Source of the DNA: Polaromonas jejuensis NBRC 106434
GTDB taxonomy: Bacteria > Pseudomonadota > Gammaproteobacteria > Burkholderiales > Burkholderiaceae_C
DNA: 64,000 nt
Direction of reading: 5' to 3'
Assembly (NCBI RefSeq): GCF_001598235.1
Contig: NZ_BCYO01000003.1
Coordinates: 62,001 to 126,000, forward strand
In this document: piece by piece, positions 49,196 to 58,407 of the stretch
Position numbering within the stretch: the first letter of the stretch is position 1
Layout: every line of letters begins with the position of its first letter
Position numbers and translations under genes: made by a program
The notes under the pieces: model-generated
What the model saw: only the letters and a program-made list of their open reading frames with translations
Database searches by the model: none
What the model was told of the DNA's origin: nothing

Positions 49196-50086
49196 TCAAA
49201 ATTTCAAACTGAACCGGCTTTCAAACTGCCGGGGCTGTCCCGTGAGCGGGTCGGTAAACGCCATTGATTTGGCCAGCAACTGCAGCGGATAACGGTAATC
49301 GTCATCCGGCGTCACGGCCACGGGGGGGTAGATCCGGTCATTGAGCAAAGGCAGGCCCAGCGCATTCATGTGCACGCGCAGCTGGTGCTTTTTGCCGGTG
49401 ACGGGGCTCAAGGCGTAGCGCGCCCTGTCGCCCTTGACCTCCAGCACCTCGATATGGGTTTCGCTGTTGGGCTCGCCAGGCACTTCGCGTTGCCGGAAGA
49501 AGGGTTCGTCTTCCTCAATCCGGCTTTTGCGCACCAGCGGAAAGTGCAAATCGTCGCGCCAGGGGGCAATCGCCTGGTAATGCTTTTGCACCTCGCGCTG
49601 CCTGAACAGCGACTGATAGGCATCACGTTCCGAGCGGCGCACCGACAACAGCACCAGCCCCGCGGTTTCACGGTCAATCCGGTGAACGGGGATCAGGTCG
49701 TCCATGTCCAGTTGATTTTTGAGCCGCACCAGCAGCGTCTCCTGCAGGTAATGGCCCGAGGGCGTGACGGGCAGGAAGTGCGGCTTGTCGGCCACGATCA
49801 AATGCTCGTCCTGAAACAGCACCGTGGCCTCAAATGGAATGCGCGGCTCGTCGTCCAGGGCGCGGTAGTAGTAAAGACGCATGTGGCCGCGGTAGGCGCG
49901 CGCTGGCGTGACGGCAGCGCCAAATTCATCAACCACCAGGCCGTCCTGCATGCGCTGCAGCCAGACCTCGCGCGAGATGGCGGGGAAGCGTTCGATCAAA
50001 AAATCCGTGATGGTCGGCCAGTGGCCTGCAGGCAAACCGACGCAGCTGGGGCTGACGCCGGCGCGGGTCGGCAAGCCGTGAGTCAC
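49196..50086 (-). CDS. RluA-family pseudouridine synthase, 296 aa
   Basis: The catalytic motif HRIDRETAGLVLLS contains the active Asp. Also VADKPHFLPVTPSGHYLQET and GKKHQLRVHMNALGLPLLND. It converts uridine to pseudouridine in rRNA or tRNA; the exact target cannot be told. The start is a GTG at 50086, at the edge of a dispersed repeat. Confidence 0.85.
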   Translation of the reverse strand: MTHGLPTRAGVSPSCVGLPAGHWPTITDFLIERFPAISREVWLQRMQDGLVVDEFGAAVTPARAYRGHMRLYYYRALDDEPRIPFEATVLFQDEHLIVADKPHFLPVTPSGHYLQETLLVRLKNQLDMDDLIPVHRIDRETAGLVLLSVRRSERDAYQSLFRQREVQKHYQAIAPWRDDLHFPLVRKSRIEEDEPFFRQREVPGEPNSETHIEVLEVKGDRARYALSPVTGKKHQLRVHMNALGLPLLNDRIYPPVAVTPDDDYRYPLQLLAKSMAFTDPLTGQPRQFESRFSLKF

Positions 50087-50246
50087 TTGGCCCCCACGCT
50101 TGCCACTGCGTGTGCTGCGCGAGGCCTTGCAGGCCGCAGCTCGCGAGACGCTTCGCCTCTGTCGCCTGTCCCAACCTGCTCAAGCAGGTTGGGAGCCGCA
50201 GGCTCCAGCCCCTCGGGGGCTAATTTGTCCTGGGGCGGCCCGGCGG
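50087..50246. repeat. Intergenic repeat family 2, long copy
   Basis: Same ends as the copy at 49101-49176 with an extra middle part. Located between the pseudouridine synthase and trmB. Probably a common non-coding repeat of this bacterial group. Confidence 0.65.
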
Positions 50247-50281
50247 TCGGGCGATCCTGCGTTGCTTGTTGCTTAAACGAT

Positions 50282-51022
50282 TCACACACGCGTGAACACC
50301 ACATCCCACACGCCGTGGCCCAGCTTGATGCCGCGGTTTTCAAACTTGGTCAAGGGGCGGTAGTCGGGTTTGGGGGCATAGCCGCCATTTGACGCATCCG
50401 CCGTGTTGCGCAACAAGGCTTCGGCGCTCAGGACTTCGAGAATCTGCTCGGCATAGGGCTGCCAGTCGGTGGCGCAATGCAGGTAGCCGCCAGGCTTGAG
50501 GCGGGCGGCGAGCTTGGCAATCAGCGGAGCCTGAATCAGCCGGCGCTTGTTGTGTTTCTTCTTGTGCCAGGGGTCGGGAAAGAAGATGTGCGCGCCGTCC
50601 ACGCTGCCCAGCGGCAGCATGTTGTCGATCACTTCCACCGCGTCGTGCTGCAGGATGCGGATGTTGGTCAGCGACTGCTCGTCAATGCGCTTGAGCAGCG
50701 CGCCCACGCCGGGCGTGTGCACTTCGCAGCAGAGGAAGTTTTTCTCGGGCATCAGCGCGGCGATATGCGCCGTGGCCTCGCCCATGCCAAAACCGATTTC
50801 CAGAATGGTGGGCGCGCTGCGCTCGTAAGTCGCAGCGAAGTCCATGGGGGCCCCGGTATAGGGCCGCAAAAACTTGGGGCCGACATCGGCAAAGGCCTTG
50901 GCCTGGCCGACGGTGGTGCGGCCGGTGCGCCGCACAAAACTGCGGATGTTGCGGGGCTGACTTGCGTCAGCGGGCGCGGCCCCGGGGGCGGCGGGCGGGT
51001 GGGAGGAGGGGGTGTCAATCAC
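50282..51022 (-). CDS. trmB: tRNA (guanine-N7)-methyltransferase TrmB, 246 aa
   Basis: SAM motif [32 protein letters not shown] is the family signature, with [20 protein letters not shown] after it. It methylates G46 in tRNA. GTG start at 51022; upstream Pro/Ala-rich linker present. Confidence 0.95.
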   Translation of the reverse strand: MIDTPSSHPPAAPGAAPADASQPRNIRSFVRRTGRTTVGQAKAFADVGPKFLRPYTGAPMDFAATYERSAPTILEIGFGMGEATAHIAALMPEKNFLCCEVHTPGVGALLKRIDEQSLTNIRILQHDAVEVIDNMLPLGSVDGAHIFFPDPWHKKKHNKRRLIQAPLIAKLAARLKPGGYLHCATDWQPYAEQILEVLSAEALLRNTADASNGGYAPKPDYRPLTKFENRGIKLGHGVWDVVFTRV

Positions 51023-51031
51023 CCCCCGATT

Positions 51032-52000
51032 TTAATGTGCTGGTTCCAGATGCCTTCCAGCCCAGAGCCCAACAGCTTGCTGCAGCCAGTCTGCCGACGT
51101 GCTGGCGCTGATACGGTCCGCCAGGCCCAGGGCCAGGCCCGCCTGCCGGAGCACGGCAAGCGGGTCGCGGGTGTCCAGCGGCTGGGCGCCGTTTTGCTTG
51201 GACAGCTTTTCGCCGTTGGCACCCAGCACCAGCGGCGTGTGCAGATAGCGCGGCAGGGGCAGGCCCAGCGCGCGTTGCAGCAGGATTTGCCGCGCCGTGT
51301 TGTCGGCCAGGTCCTGGCCGCGCACGATGTCGGTCACGCCCTGGGCGGCGTCATCCGCCACCACGGCCAGCTGGTAGGCCCAGAAGCCGTCGGCCCGCTT
51401 GAGCACGAAGTCGCCCACGTCGCGGCTGACGTTCTGCATTTGGGGGCCCAGCAGCCGGTCGTACCAGATGACCTCGGTGTCTGCCGCAGGGTTGAGGTTT
51501 GCTATTGATTCAATAGCTGACTGCGTACTATCTGCCTGGGCCAGAGGCCTATTTGATTCATATTCTGCGGTCAGGAAGCGCCACGCCCGGGCCGCCCGGC
51601 CGTTCAGCCCATGGCGGCAGGTGCCGGGATACACCAGCTCGCCATGACGTTGGTGCGGGTGGCCGGAGGCCGCCAGCGCCCGCGCAATGTCCAGCCGCGT
51701 GCAAGCGCAGGGGTAGGCCAGGCCGCGGGCGATGAGTTGGTCGAGCGCCTGCTGGTACAGGGCGCCGCGCTGCGACTGGTAGACCGGCGCCTCGTCCGGC
51801 ACCAGGCCGCAGTCTGTCAGTTGCTGGAGTATGGTCCGGGCCGCACCCGGGACGCAGCGTGGTGTGTCCACATCTTCAATGCGCACCAGCCAGCGGCCGT
51901 GGTGGGCGCGGGCATCCAGCCAGCTGGCCAAGGCGGCGACGAGGGAGCCCGCGTGCAGCGCCCCGGTCGGAGAGGGCGCAAAGCGACCGGTGTAGGGCAT
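51032..52000 (-). CDS. gluQ: Glutamyl-Q tRNA(Asp) synthetase, 322 aa
   Basis: Class I synthetase core without an anticodon-binding domain: [20 protein letters not shown] (HIGH-like), IEDVDTPRC, zinc-type CACTRLDIA, and EKLSKQNG (KMSKS-like). It attaches glutamate to queuosine in tRNA-Asp. A palindromic repeat at 51501-51517 falls inside the gene and adds residues around [10 protein letters not shown] without breaking the frame. Confidence 0.9.
   Translation of the reverse strand: MPYTGRFAPSPTGALHAGSLVAALASWLDARAHHGRWLVRIEDVDTPRCVPGAARTILQQLTDCGLVPDEAPVYQSQRGALYQQALDQLIARGLAYPCACTRLDIARALAASGHPHQRHGELVYPGTCRHGLNGRAARAWRFLTAEYESNRPLAQADSTQSAIESIANLNPAADTEVIWYDRLLGPQMQNVSRDVGDFVLKRADGFWAYQLAVVADDAAQGVTDIVRGQDLADNTARQILLQRALGLPLPRYLHTPLVLGANGEKLSKQNGAQPLDTRDPLAVLRQAGLALGLADRISASTSADWLQQAVGLWAGRHLEPAH
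51501..51517. repeat. Dispersed palindromic repeat, copy 5 (intragenic)
   Basis: GCTATTGATTCAATAGC in frame within gluQ, near residue 161-166. Same family as the copies at 5406, 10725, 36363 and 45925. Confidence 0.65.
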
Positions 52001-52097
52001 GGCCCCCACGCTTTCCGTTTTGTGCAATGGGCTATCTCCCGGGGAGGCTGTCCGGCCCTGGAGAGGTCCGGCGACCGGACGGCCCCCCCCCATCCGC

Positions 52098-53174
52098 TCA
52101 CAGAATCGCCAGGGCCATTTCCAGACCCGACACAAACCCGTCCTCCACCCGGTGGCCAATGCACCAGTCGCCGCAGGCGCCGATGCGGGATTTGGCGTCC
52201 CACGCGTGGGTTTTTCCCAGGGGCTCGACGGTTTGGGCATGGCGCCAGCGATGCACTTCGGCGTAGGGGGGCTGGGCGCGTATGCCGGTCACTTCCGTGA
52301 AGGCTTTGTGCAGCTTGGCCTTGACGCGCTCCGCGTCGTCCTCCAGGTGGCGCTGCGACCATTCGGGGCTGGCCTGCACGGTCCAGCGCTCCAGGGGACC
52401 GCGGCCGGGCTTGGATGATTCCCGTGCCAGCCAGGCAATGCGGTGGTGGGTGCTGCGCGACGCATTCCAGTGCGGACCCAGGAGCGAGAGGTTGGGTTGC
52501 AGCGCCTGCGGAAAGGCCAGCATCAAGGTCCAGCACGGCGCCACGCTCACCTTGGCGAGTTCGGCCATCACCGGTTTGCCCTGCTGTGAGTTTTGCAGCA
52601 AGGCCTGGGCCTGCGCGGGGGGGATGGCCAGGACCACGTCGTCAAAGCCCGAGTGAATGTGGCTGCCCGCGCCGGCGCCATCGGTTTGCAGCTGCCAGCG
52701 CTTCGGGTGCAGCTTGTCGGCCTCTATGCCGGTGACGTCGGTTTCCAGCAGCAGCGAGCCGGCGGTATTCAGTGGCGCGGCCCAGTGCTTTACCAAGGCG
52801 TTCATGCCGGGTGTGGCGACCCAGTGGGCCTCCGTGGGCGGCAGCGACGCGGCGACCACGCGGCCCCGTTCATCCAGAATCCGAACCGTGTTGGCGCTCC
52901 AGGGGCGCACCAGCGCGGGGGTGGTGGCCAGGGCTTTTTCGAAGCGCGCATCACGCACCGTGAAGTACTGGGCACCGTGGTCAAACCCGCCGAATTCGCT
53001 GTCCCTGGTGGCCATGCGACCGCCGACCCCCCGGCTTTTCTCGAACACGGTCACGCGGTGCCCGGCCTGCGCCAGCGTGCGCGCGCAGGCAATGCCGGCG
53101 ATGCCCGCGCCCACCACCGCGATGCGGCGTGGTGCGGATTTTTCAGAAGAAGCGGTGCGGGATTTTGGGGTCAT
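52098..53174 (-). CDS. FAD-dependent amine oxidase/renalase-like protein, 358 aa
   Basis: N-terminal FAD motif [15 protein letters not shown] and [13 protein letters not shown], then [12 protein letters not shown]. The C-terminal [20 protein letters not shown] holds the second flavin contact. Substrate unknown; this type is common in proteobacteria and is usually annotated only as NAD(P)/FAD-dependent oxidoreductase. Confidence 0.9.
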   Translation of the reverse strand: MTPKSRTASSEKSAPRRIAVVGAGIAGIACARTLAQAGHRVTVFEKSRGVGGRMATRDSEFGGFDHGAQYFTVRDARFEKALATTPALVRPWSANTVRILDERGRVVAASLPPTEAHWVATPGMNALVKHWAAPLNTAGSLLLETDVTGIEADKLHPKRWQLQTDGAGAGSHIHSGFDDVVLAIPPAQAQALLQNSQQGKPVMAELAKVSVAPCWTLMLAFPQALQPNLSLLGPHWNASRSTHHRIAWLARESSKPGRGPLERWTVQASPEWSQRHLEDDAERVKAKLHKAFTEVTGIRAQPPYAEVHRWRHAQTVEPLGKTHAWDAKSRIGACGDWCIGHRVEDGFVSGLEMALAIL

Positions 53175-53270
53175 GTCTGTACTTTTTCTGGGTTGATAAA
53201 AGGGCCGTGAACGAAAACCACAAGCACACTCTACACGCAGCCACCGCCAGTGCGTTTTCCGCGGCGGTTT

Positions 53271-54224
53271 TTAAAGCGTCTGTTGACGTTCCAGCAGCGC
53301 TTTTCGGGTGGCCGGCTTGTCCAGTTGTTGCAGCCACCACTGCAGGGCGCGGCCCTCGCTGCCCTCTGCCGCACGACGCCATGCATAGCTCATGGGAATC
53401 ACCCGGACGGCGCGCTGCATTTTCTTTTCGACCAGCCGGCCCGTGGCAATGTGGGGCCGTGCCAGGTATTCCGGCAGGAAGCCGCCACCCAGGCCGCGCA
53501 ACTGCGCATCGAGCTTTTCCTGCATCCCCGGTACGGTGAGGATGTCCTGGCCCCCCAGCAGTCCCACGGTGACACCGCGGCCCCGTTGCACCGAGTCGGC
53601 GACCGCCACCGCCCGGTAAGGCATGATCATCGCGTCGGTGACGGGCTCGGCGGCCTGGGCCAGCGGGTGGTGCGGCGCGACGGCATAAACGAATTGGAGG
53701 GTGCCCAGGGGCTTGCTTTGCACCGATCTGCTGACCGAGGGCTCAATGGCCACACCAATGGCCAGATCCGCCTGGCCCGAGGTGAGCGCCTCCAGCGTGC
53801 CCGACAGCGCTTCCTCCCGAATCCGCAGGCGTGTGGGTGGGTCCAGCGCAAAAAAGGCCTCGCACAACTCCATCACGGTGGTGCGCGAAATCACACTGTC
53901 AACGGCCAGGGTAAGCTGGGGCTCCCAGCCGGTCGCCACGCGTTTGACGCGGTTGGCGATGGCATCGAGCTCGGTCAGCAGGCGGCTGCCTTCGCGCAGC
54001 AGCTCCTTGCCCGCCTCGGTCAGTTTGGCCTGTCGTGAGGAGCGGTCGAACAGCAGCACATCCAGGGCATCTTCTATTTGGCGGATGCGGTAGGTCAGGG
54101 CGCTGGGCACCACGCCCAGCTCGCGCGCAGCGGCCGCCATGCTGCCGTTGCGGTGCACCGCGCCCACCAGATCAATGGTTTCGGGGGTGAGGGCGTCCCT
54201 CACCCGGTTGTGGATCGTCGCCAT
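53271..54224 (-). CDS. LysR-family transcriptional regulator, 317 aa
   Basis: Winged helix-turn-helix at residues 15-75 (LVGAVHRNGSMAAAARELGV, SALTYRIRQIEDALDVLLFD), then the periplasmic-binding-like sensor domain. Divergent from the pirin gene at 54339. The palindrome at 54232-54248 between them is a good LysR site, so it likely controls itself and the redox cluster to its right. Confidence 0.9.
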   Translation of the reverse strand: MATIHNRVRDALTPETIDLVGAVHRNGSMAAAARELGVVPSALTYRIRQIEDALDVLLFDRSSRQAKLTEAGKELLREGSRLLTELDAIANRVKRVATGWEPQLTLAVDSVISRTTVMELCEAFFALDPPTRLRIREEALSGTLEALTSGQADLAIGVAIEPSVSRSVQSKPLGTLQFVYAVAPHHPLAQAAEPVTDAMIMPYRAVAVADSVQRGRGVTVGLLGGQDILTVPGMQEKLDAQLRGLGGGFLPEYLARPHIATGRLVEKKMQRAVRVIPMSYAWRRAAEGSEGRALQWWLQQLDKPATRKALLERQQTL

Positions 54225-54231
54225 GATGAAT

Positions 54232-54248
54232 ATTCAAATAATTTGAAT
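54232..54248. promoter_or_regulatory. LysR-type operator ATTCAAA-TAA-TTTGAAT
   Basis: A perfect 7-bp inverted repeat, 8 bp upstream of the LysR start codon and 91 bp upstream of the first pirin gene. Fits the T-N11-A pattern of LysR sites. Confidence 0.7.
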
Positions 54249-54338
54249 GATGCCATCAAATAAACGCAATCGCCAGAGCCGTCGCGGCACCTACAGTGGA
54301 GCCATTACAGAGCAGACGCACCTTGAAAGGAGCATTTC

Positions 54339-55040
54339 ATGATCAGCCTCAGAACTTCCAGCGAACGCGGTTATGCCGACCACGGCTGGCTCAAATCTTT
54401 TCATTCCTTTTCGTTTGCGGGCTATTACGACCCGGCGCACATGGGCTTTGGCAACCTGCGCGTCATCAATGAAGACCGCATCGCGTCGGGCCGGGGTTTT
54501 GGCGAGCACGGACACCGCGACATGGAAATCATCAGCTACGTGCTGAGCGGCGAGCTGGCGCACAAGGACAGCATGGGCAACATCAAGGGCATACCTCCCG
54601 GCGATGTGCAGCGCATGAGCGCCGGCACCGGCGTGCAGCACAGCGAGTTCAACCACGCCGAGGGCCAGACCACGCATTTTCTGCAAATCTGGATAGAACC
54701 CAATGTGACCGGCATCGCTCCCAGCTACGAGCAAAAGACCTTTCCCGAGGCCGAAAAGCGCGGTGCGCTGCGGCTGGTGGCCTCGCCCGATGGCGCCCAG
54801 GGTTCGGTGACGATTCATGCGGATGCAAAGATGTATGCGGGCTTGCTGGATGGCGACGAAACCGTTGCGCTGGCGCTTGACCCCCGCCGCAAAACCTATG
54901 TGCACCTGATTCGCGGTCAGCTGGAGGTCAACGGGCAGGTGCTGCACGCTGGCGATGCGGCCGCCCTGCAATCAGAAAGCCAGCTGCGGCTGGCCCATGG
55001 CCAGTCAGCCGAGGTACTCGTATTTGATCTGGCACCCTGA
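54339..55040 (+). CDS. Pirin-family protein, 233 aa
   Basis: Cupin fold: RTSSERGYADHGWLKSFHSF, then GEHGHRDMEIISYVLSGELA (metal His and Glu) and GVQHSEFN. YhaK/YhhW-type pirins can oxidise quercetin or sense redox state. First gene of the cluster opposite the LysR gene, with a good AAAGGAG site. Confidence 0.9.
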   Translation: MISLRTSSERGYADHGWLKSFHSFSFAGYYDPAHMGFGNLRVINEDRIASGRGFGEHGHRDMEIISYVLSGELAHKDSMGNIKGIPPGDVQRMSAGTGVQHSEFNHAEGQTTHFLQIWIEPNVTGIAPSYEQKTFPEAEKRGALRLVASPDGAQGSVTIHADAKMYAGLLDGDETVALALDPRRKTYVHLIRGQLEVNGQVLHAGDAAALQSESQLRLAHGQSAEVLVFDLAP

Positions 55041-55149
55041 GATGCCGTCAGGCCCCGTGCATTGGATGTGCGCTAGTTGTTAATGCTTGCTCATCCTTAT
55101 TTTTTAACCCATCATTTCCCCGTTTACTTCTCTTGACAAAGGACTTTCC

Positions 55150-55560
55150 ATGTTGAACGCTCTCCAAAACCCCCTGTCGCTCATCGGCCGTTTGCTGCTT
55201 GCCATGCTGTTTTTGCCCGCGGGCTGGGGCAAGCTGACAGGCTTTGCGGGAAGTGTCGGCTACACCGCCTCTGGCGGCGTACCGATGCCCGAGGTCGCAA
55301 CGGCGGTGGCCCTGGTCGTTGAAATTGGCGGCTCGCTGGCGCTGATTTTTGGTTTTGGCACCCGTTGGGCCGCACTGGCACTGGCCTTTTTCACGCTCGT
55401 GGCCAGCTTCTTCTTCCACAAGTACTGGGCCCTGCCCGCCGAGCAGGTCATGATCCAGCAACTGATGTTCTTCAAGAACATCGCCATCGTCGGCGGGCTG
55501 CTGACTTTGGCCGCCTGGGGCGCCGGTGCCTGGAGCGTTGACGCCAGGCGCGGCAACTGA
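55150..55560 (+). CDS. DoxX-family membrane protein, 136 aa
   Basis: Four membrane spans, with LIGRLLLAMLFLPAGWGKLT (DoxX motif) and ALAFFTLVASFFFHKYW. DoxX proteins belong to redox-stress and quinone-linked systems. Sits between the pirin and flavodoxin-fold genes. Confidence 0.85.
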   Translation: MLNALQNPLSLIGRLLLAMLFLPAGWGKLTGFAGSVGYTASGGVPMPEVATAVALVVEIGGSLALIFGFGTRWAALALAFFTLVASFFFHKYWALPAEQVMIQQLMFFKNIAIVGGLLTLAAWGAGAWSVDARRGN

Positions 55561-55659
55561 ATCGCTCCCTGATAATGTCGCTCAACAGTGCGGATGCCCT
55601 GTCGAGCGACATTTTTTTTGGCGAATACTTTCAACACCCTTGATTCAAGGAAGATGAAA

Positions 55660-56214
55660 ATGGCAGAAGTGGTCGTGGTTTACCACTCCGGTTATGGGCA
55701 CACCCAGCGCATGGCGCAATCTGTCGCAGAAGGCGCAGGCGCGGATGTTCTCGCCATCGATGCCGATGGCAACCTGCCCGAAGGCGGCTGGGAAATGCTG
55801 AATGCCGCCGATGCCATCATCATGGGCTCACCCACTTACATGGGCTGCGTCAGCTGGCAGTTCAAGAAGTTTGCCGATGCATCTTCCAGGCCCTGGTATA
55901 CCCAGGCCTGGAAAGACAAGCTGTTTGCCGGCTTCACAAACAGCGCCGCCATGAACGGCGACAAGATGTCCACGCTGAACTATCTCTTTACCCTGGCCAT
56001 GCAGCACGGTGGCATCTGGGTGGGTCAGGGCGTTTTGCCCAGCAACAGCAAGGCCGCCCAGCGCAACGATGCCAACTACCTGGGCTCCTACAGCGGGGCC
56101 ATGGCCCAGTCGCCGTCGGATGCCGGCGCCAGCGAGATGTTTCCAGGCGACCTGGAGGCAGCCCGCAATTTTGGCAAACGGGTGGCCGACGTGGCGGTCA
56201 GGTTTCAGCGTTGA
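55660..56214 (+). CDS. Flavodoxin-fold NAD(P)H:quinone oxidoreductase-like protein, 184 aa
   Basis: I chose the ATG at 55660, 7-8 nt from AAGGA. The FMN-binding loop YHSGYGHTQRMAQSV is at residues 8-22, with SPTYMGCVSWQFKKF and AMQHGGIWVGQGV after it, as in WrbA-related reductases. It probably detoxifies quinones by two-electron reduction. Confidence 0.85.
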   Translation: MAEVVVVYHSGYGHTQRMAQSVAEGAGADVLAIDADGNLPEGGWEMLNAADAIIMGSPTYMGCVSWQFKKFADASSRPWYTQAWKDKLFAGFTNSAAMNGDKMSTLNYLFTLAMQHGGIWVGQGVLPSNSKAAQRNDANYLGSYSGAMAQSPSDAGASEMFPGDLEAARNFGKRVADVAVRFQR

Positions 56215-56285
56215 TTCGGCGTTAAAGTCAAATACGCGCGGCCTCCTTTCAAGGTTTGTCTTTCATCGCAACACAGGAGTTCTTC

Positions 56286-56693
56286 ATGCCCATTGAATTG
56301 AAACGCGACCGCTCGGCGGCAATGGCCCAGCTGATCAGCATCCGCCGCCATGCGCTGGTCGCCGATGGGAGTGAAGCCGAGGGGGGCGCAGATACCGGTC
56401 CCAGCCCGCATGATTTGTACGATGCGGCGCTCGGGGCCTGCAAGGCCCTCACGGTCTTGTGGTACGCCCGTAAAAAGGGCATTCCGGTCGATGACATTCA
56501 TACGGTGATTGAGCGCGACGACTCGGGCGAGCGCGCTGGCGTATACCGTTTGGCCGCCAGACTCAAAATCCAAGGCGATCTGACCGATGCCCAGTTGCAT
56601 GAGTTGCAGGCCATTGCCCATAAATGTCCGGTGCACAAACTCATGACGGTGGTCAGCACCGAAATTACAACGGAAGTGGAGCGTTTGTCATGA
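56286..56693 (+). CDS. OsmC-family peroxiredoxin-like protein, 135 aa
   Basis: Two redox Cys: Cys52 in ALGACKALTVLWYARKKG and Cys114 in AIAHKCPVHKLM. OsmC/YhfA proteins reduce organic peroxides. I chose the ATG at 56286 (CAGGAG upstream). The stop overlaps the next pirin gene by ATGA. Confidence 0.9.
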   Translation: MPIELKRDRSAAMAQLISIRRHALVADGSEAEGGADTGPSPHDLYDAALGACKALTVLWYARKKGIPVDDIHTVIERDDSGERAGVYRLAARLKIQGDLTDAQLHELQAIAHKCPVHKLMTVVSTEITTEVERLS

Positions 56694-57574
56694 GTGTCCA
56701 ACTTAAACTGACAGGTCACGACAAGGACCTGGGTGACGGCTTTCTGGTGCGGCGCCTGCTGCCTGCCGGGCAACGGCAGTCGGTGGGCCCCTTCATTTTT
56801 TTTGACCATTTCGGGCCCATCACGCTACAGCCGGGCGTCAGCCACGATGTGCGGCCGCACCCCCACATAGGACTGGCGACGGTGAGCTACCTGTTTGAAG
56901 GCGCCATGATGCACCGCGACAGCCTGGGGTCTGTTCAGCGCATTGAGCCTGGCGCGATCAACTGGATGACGGCCGGGCGCGGCATTGTGCATTCCGAACG
57001 CGGCCCGGAAGACCTGCGCGACAAGGCCTACGTCAACCATGGCCTGCAATTGTGGGCCGCCTTGCCCAAGGCCTTTGAAGAGGTGGCGCCCGAGTTTTCG
57101 CACACGGCTGCCGAGGCCATTCCCGTGGTGTCTGTTGACGGGGCGGAGGTGCGCGTGCTGATTGGCGAGGCGTTTGGGCAAACATCGCCCGTCAAGACTT
57201 TCTCCAGGACTCTTTACCTGGATATCAGTCTTGCTGCAGGCTCGCGCCTGGAGTTGCCCGCACTGGCCGAAGAGCTGGCGGTGTATGCGGTAGACGGCGA
57301 CTTGACGGTGGACGGCGAGCCCGTGGCGGCCCATACCCTGGCCACCTTGGCGCCGGGCATTGTCACGCAGATCGCCGCCGGCGCGCCGGCACGTCTGGTG
57401 GTCATTGGAGGGGAGGCGCTGGATGGGCACCGCTTCATCTGGTGGAACTTCGTGTCCAGCCGCAAGGAGCGGATTGTTCAGGCCGGCGATGACTGGGCGG
57501 CCCAGAAGATGGGGCAGGTCGGCGGCGAGACCGAATTTATTCCATTGCCGGAGCGAAGGTTTTCTGCGAGTTGA
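56690..57574 (+). CDS. Pirin-family protein, second copy, 294 aa
   Basis: Pirin pattern: LVRRLLPAGQRQSVGPFIFF, FDHFGPITL, RPHPHIGLATVSYLFEGAMM (metal His) and GIVHSERGP. Longer than the first pirin, with the typical C-terminal cupin. Translationally coupled to osmC. Confidence 0.9.
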   Translation: MSVQLKLTGHDKDLGDGFLVRRLLPAGQRQSVGPFIFFDHFGPITLQPGVSHDVRPHPHIGLATVSYLFEGAMMHRDSLGSVQRIEPGAINWMTAGRGIVHSERGPEDLRDKAYVNHGLQLWAALPKAFEEVAPEFSHTAAEAIPVVSVDGAEVRVLIGEAFGQTSPVKTFSRTLYLDISLAAGSRLELPALAEELAVYAVDGDLTVDGEPVAAHTLATLAPGIVTQIAAGAPARLVVIGGEALDGHRFIWWNFVSSRKERIVQAGDDWAAQKMGQVGGETEFIPLPERRFSAS

Positions 57575-57648
57575 TTGATGGCGGGCTGAAGCGAAGCGGC
57601 TTGCTGAATCCCGCTTTCGCAGGATTTTCTTGCGCTTAAGATGGCGCC

Positions 57649-58344
57649 ATGCAGATTTTCACCTTGCTTCCCTGGGCCGACTGGCTGGCCGTGCTCTGGT
57701 TCTTTTCAGGGTGGATAGGCTATGCCTGGTTTGCGCGGCATTACGGCGTGACGCGGTCCTCTTTGCTGAGCACCACCAACCGCTACCGGCATTACTGGCT
57801 GCTGCAGGCGACGTCCCGCGACCCAAGAGTCATTGACGGCGTCATCACGCAGAACCTTTCGAGCACGCCGGCTTTCTTTTCCTCCACCACCATCATCATC
57901 ATCGGTGGCCTGATCGCGCTGCTGGGCACCACGGACAAGGCCGCCGAACTGGTGCGGGAGATTCCGTTTGCGGTGCGGACGTCGGTGCTGATTTTTGACC
58001 TCAAGGTGCTGCTGATGGTGGGTGTGTTCGTCTACGCCTTTTTCCGGTTCAGCTGGTCCATGCGCCAATACACCTTTGTCGCCCTGCTCATTGGCTCCTT
58101 GCCCTCGCCCCAGGAGTTCGAGGCGGGCAAGTTTGACCGCGAAGTGTTTGCCACGCGGGCCAGCCGCATGGTGGGCCTGGCCGCTGAAACCTTCAACGAC
58201 GGGCTGCGGGCCTATTACCTGAGCTTTGCCCTCATGGCCTGGTTTTTTTCAACCATTGCCTTTGTGCTGGCCACTGCCGTGGTTGTGCTGATTCTCTACA
58301 ACCGCGAGTTCAACTCCGACGTGCTGGGTGTTTTGCGCGAATAA
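57649..58344 (+). CDS. DUF599 membrane protein, 231 aa
   Basis: Four or five membrane spans; LAVLWFFSGWIGYAWFARHY, FSSTTIIIIGGLIALLGTTD and SWSMRQYTFVALLIGSLPSP are typical of DUF599. Function unknown. Ends convergent with egtB. Confidence 0.85.
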   Translation: MQIFTLLPWADWLAVLWFFSGWIGYAWFARHYGVTRSSLLSTTNRYRHYWLLQATSRDPRVIDGVITQNLSSTPAFFSSTTIIIIGGLIALLGTTDKAAELVREIPFAVRTSVLIFDLKVLLMVGVFVYAFFRFSWSMRQYTFVALLIGSLPSPQEFEAGKFDREVFATRASRMVGLAAETFNDGLRAYYLSFALMAWFFSTIAFVLATAVVVLILYNREFNSDVLGVLRE

Positions 58345-58407
58345 ATGCGCTTTTCCTTGGGACGACCATGTAAGGCCCTAGGCCAGGACGTCCATCGTGA
58401 GAGGCTC

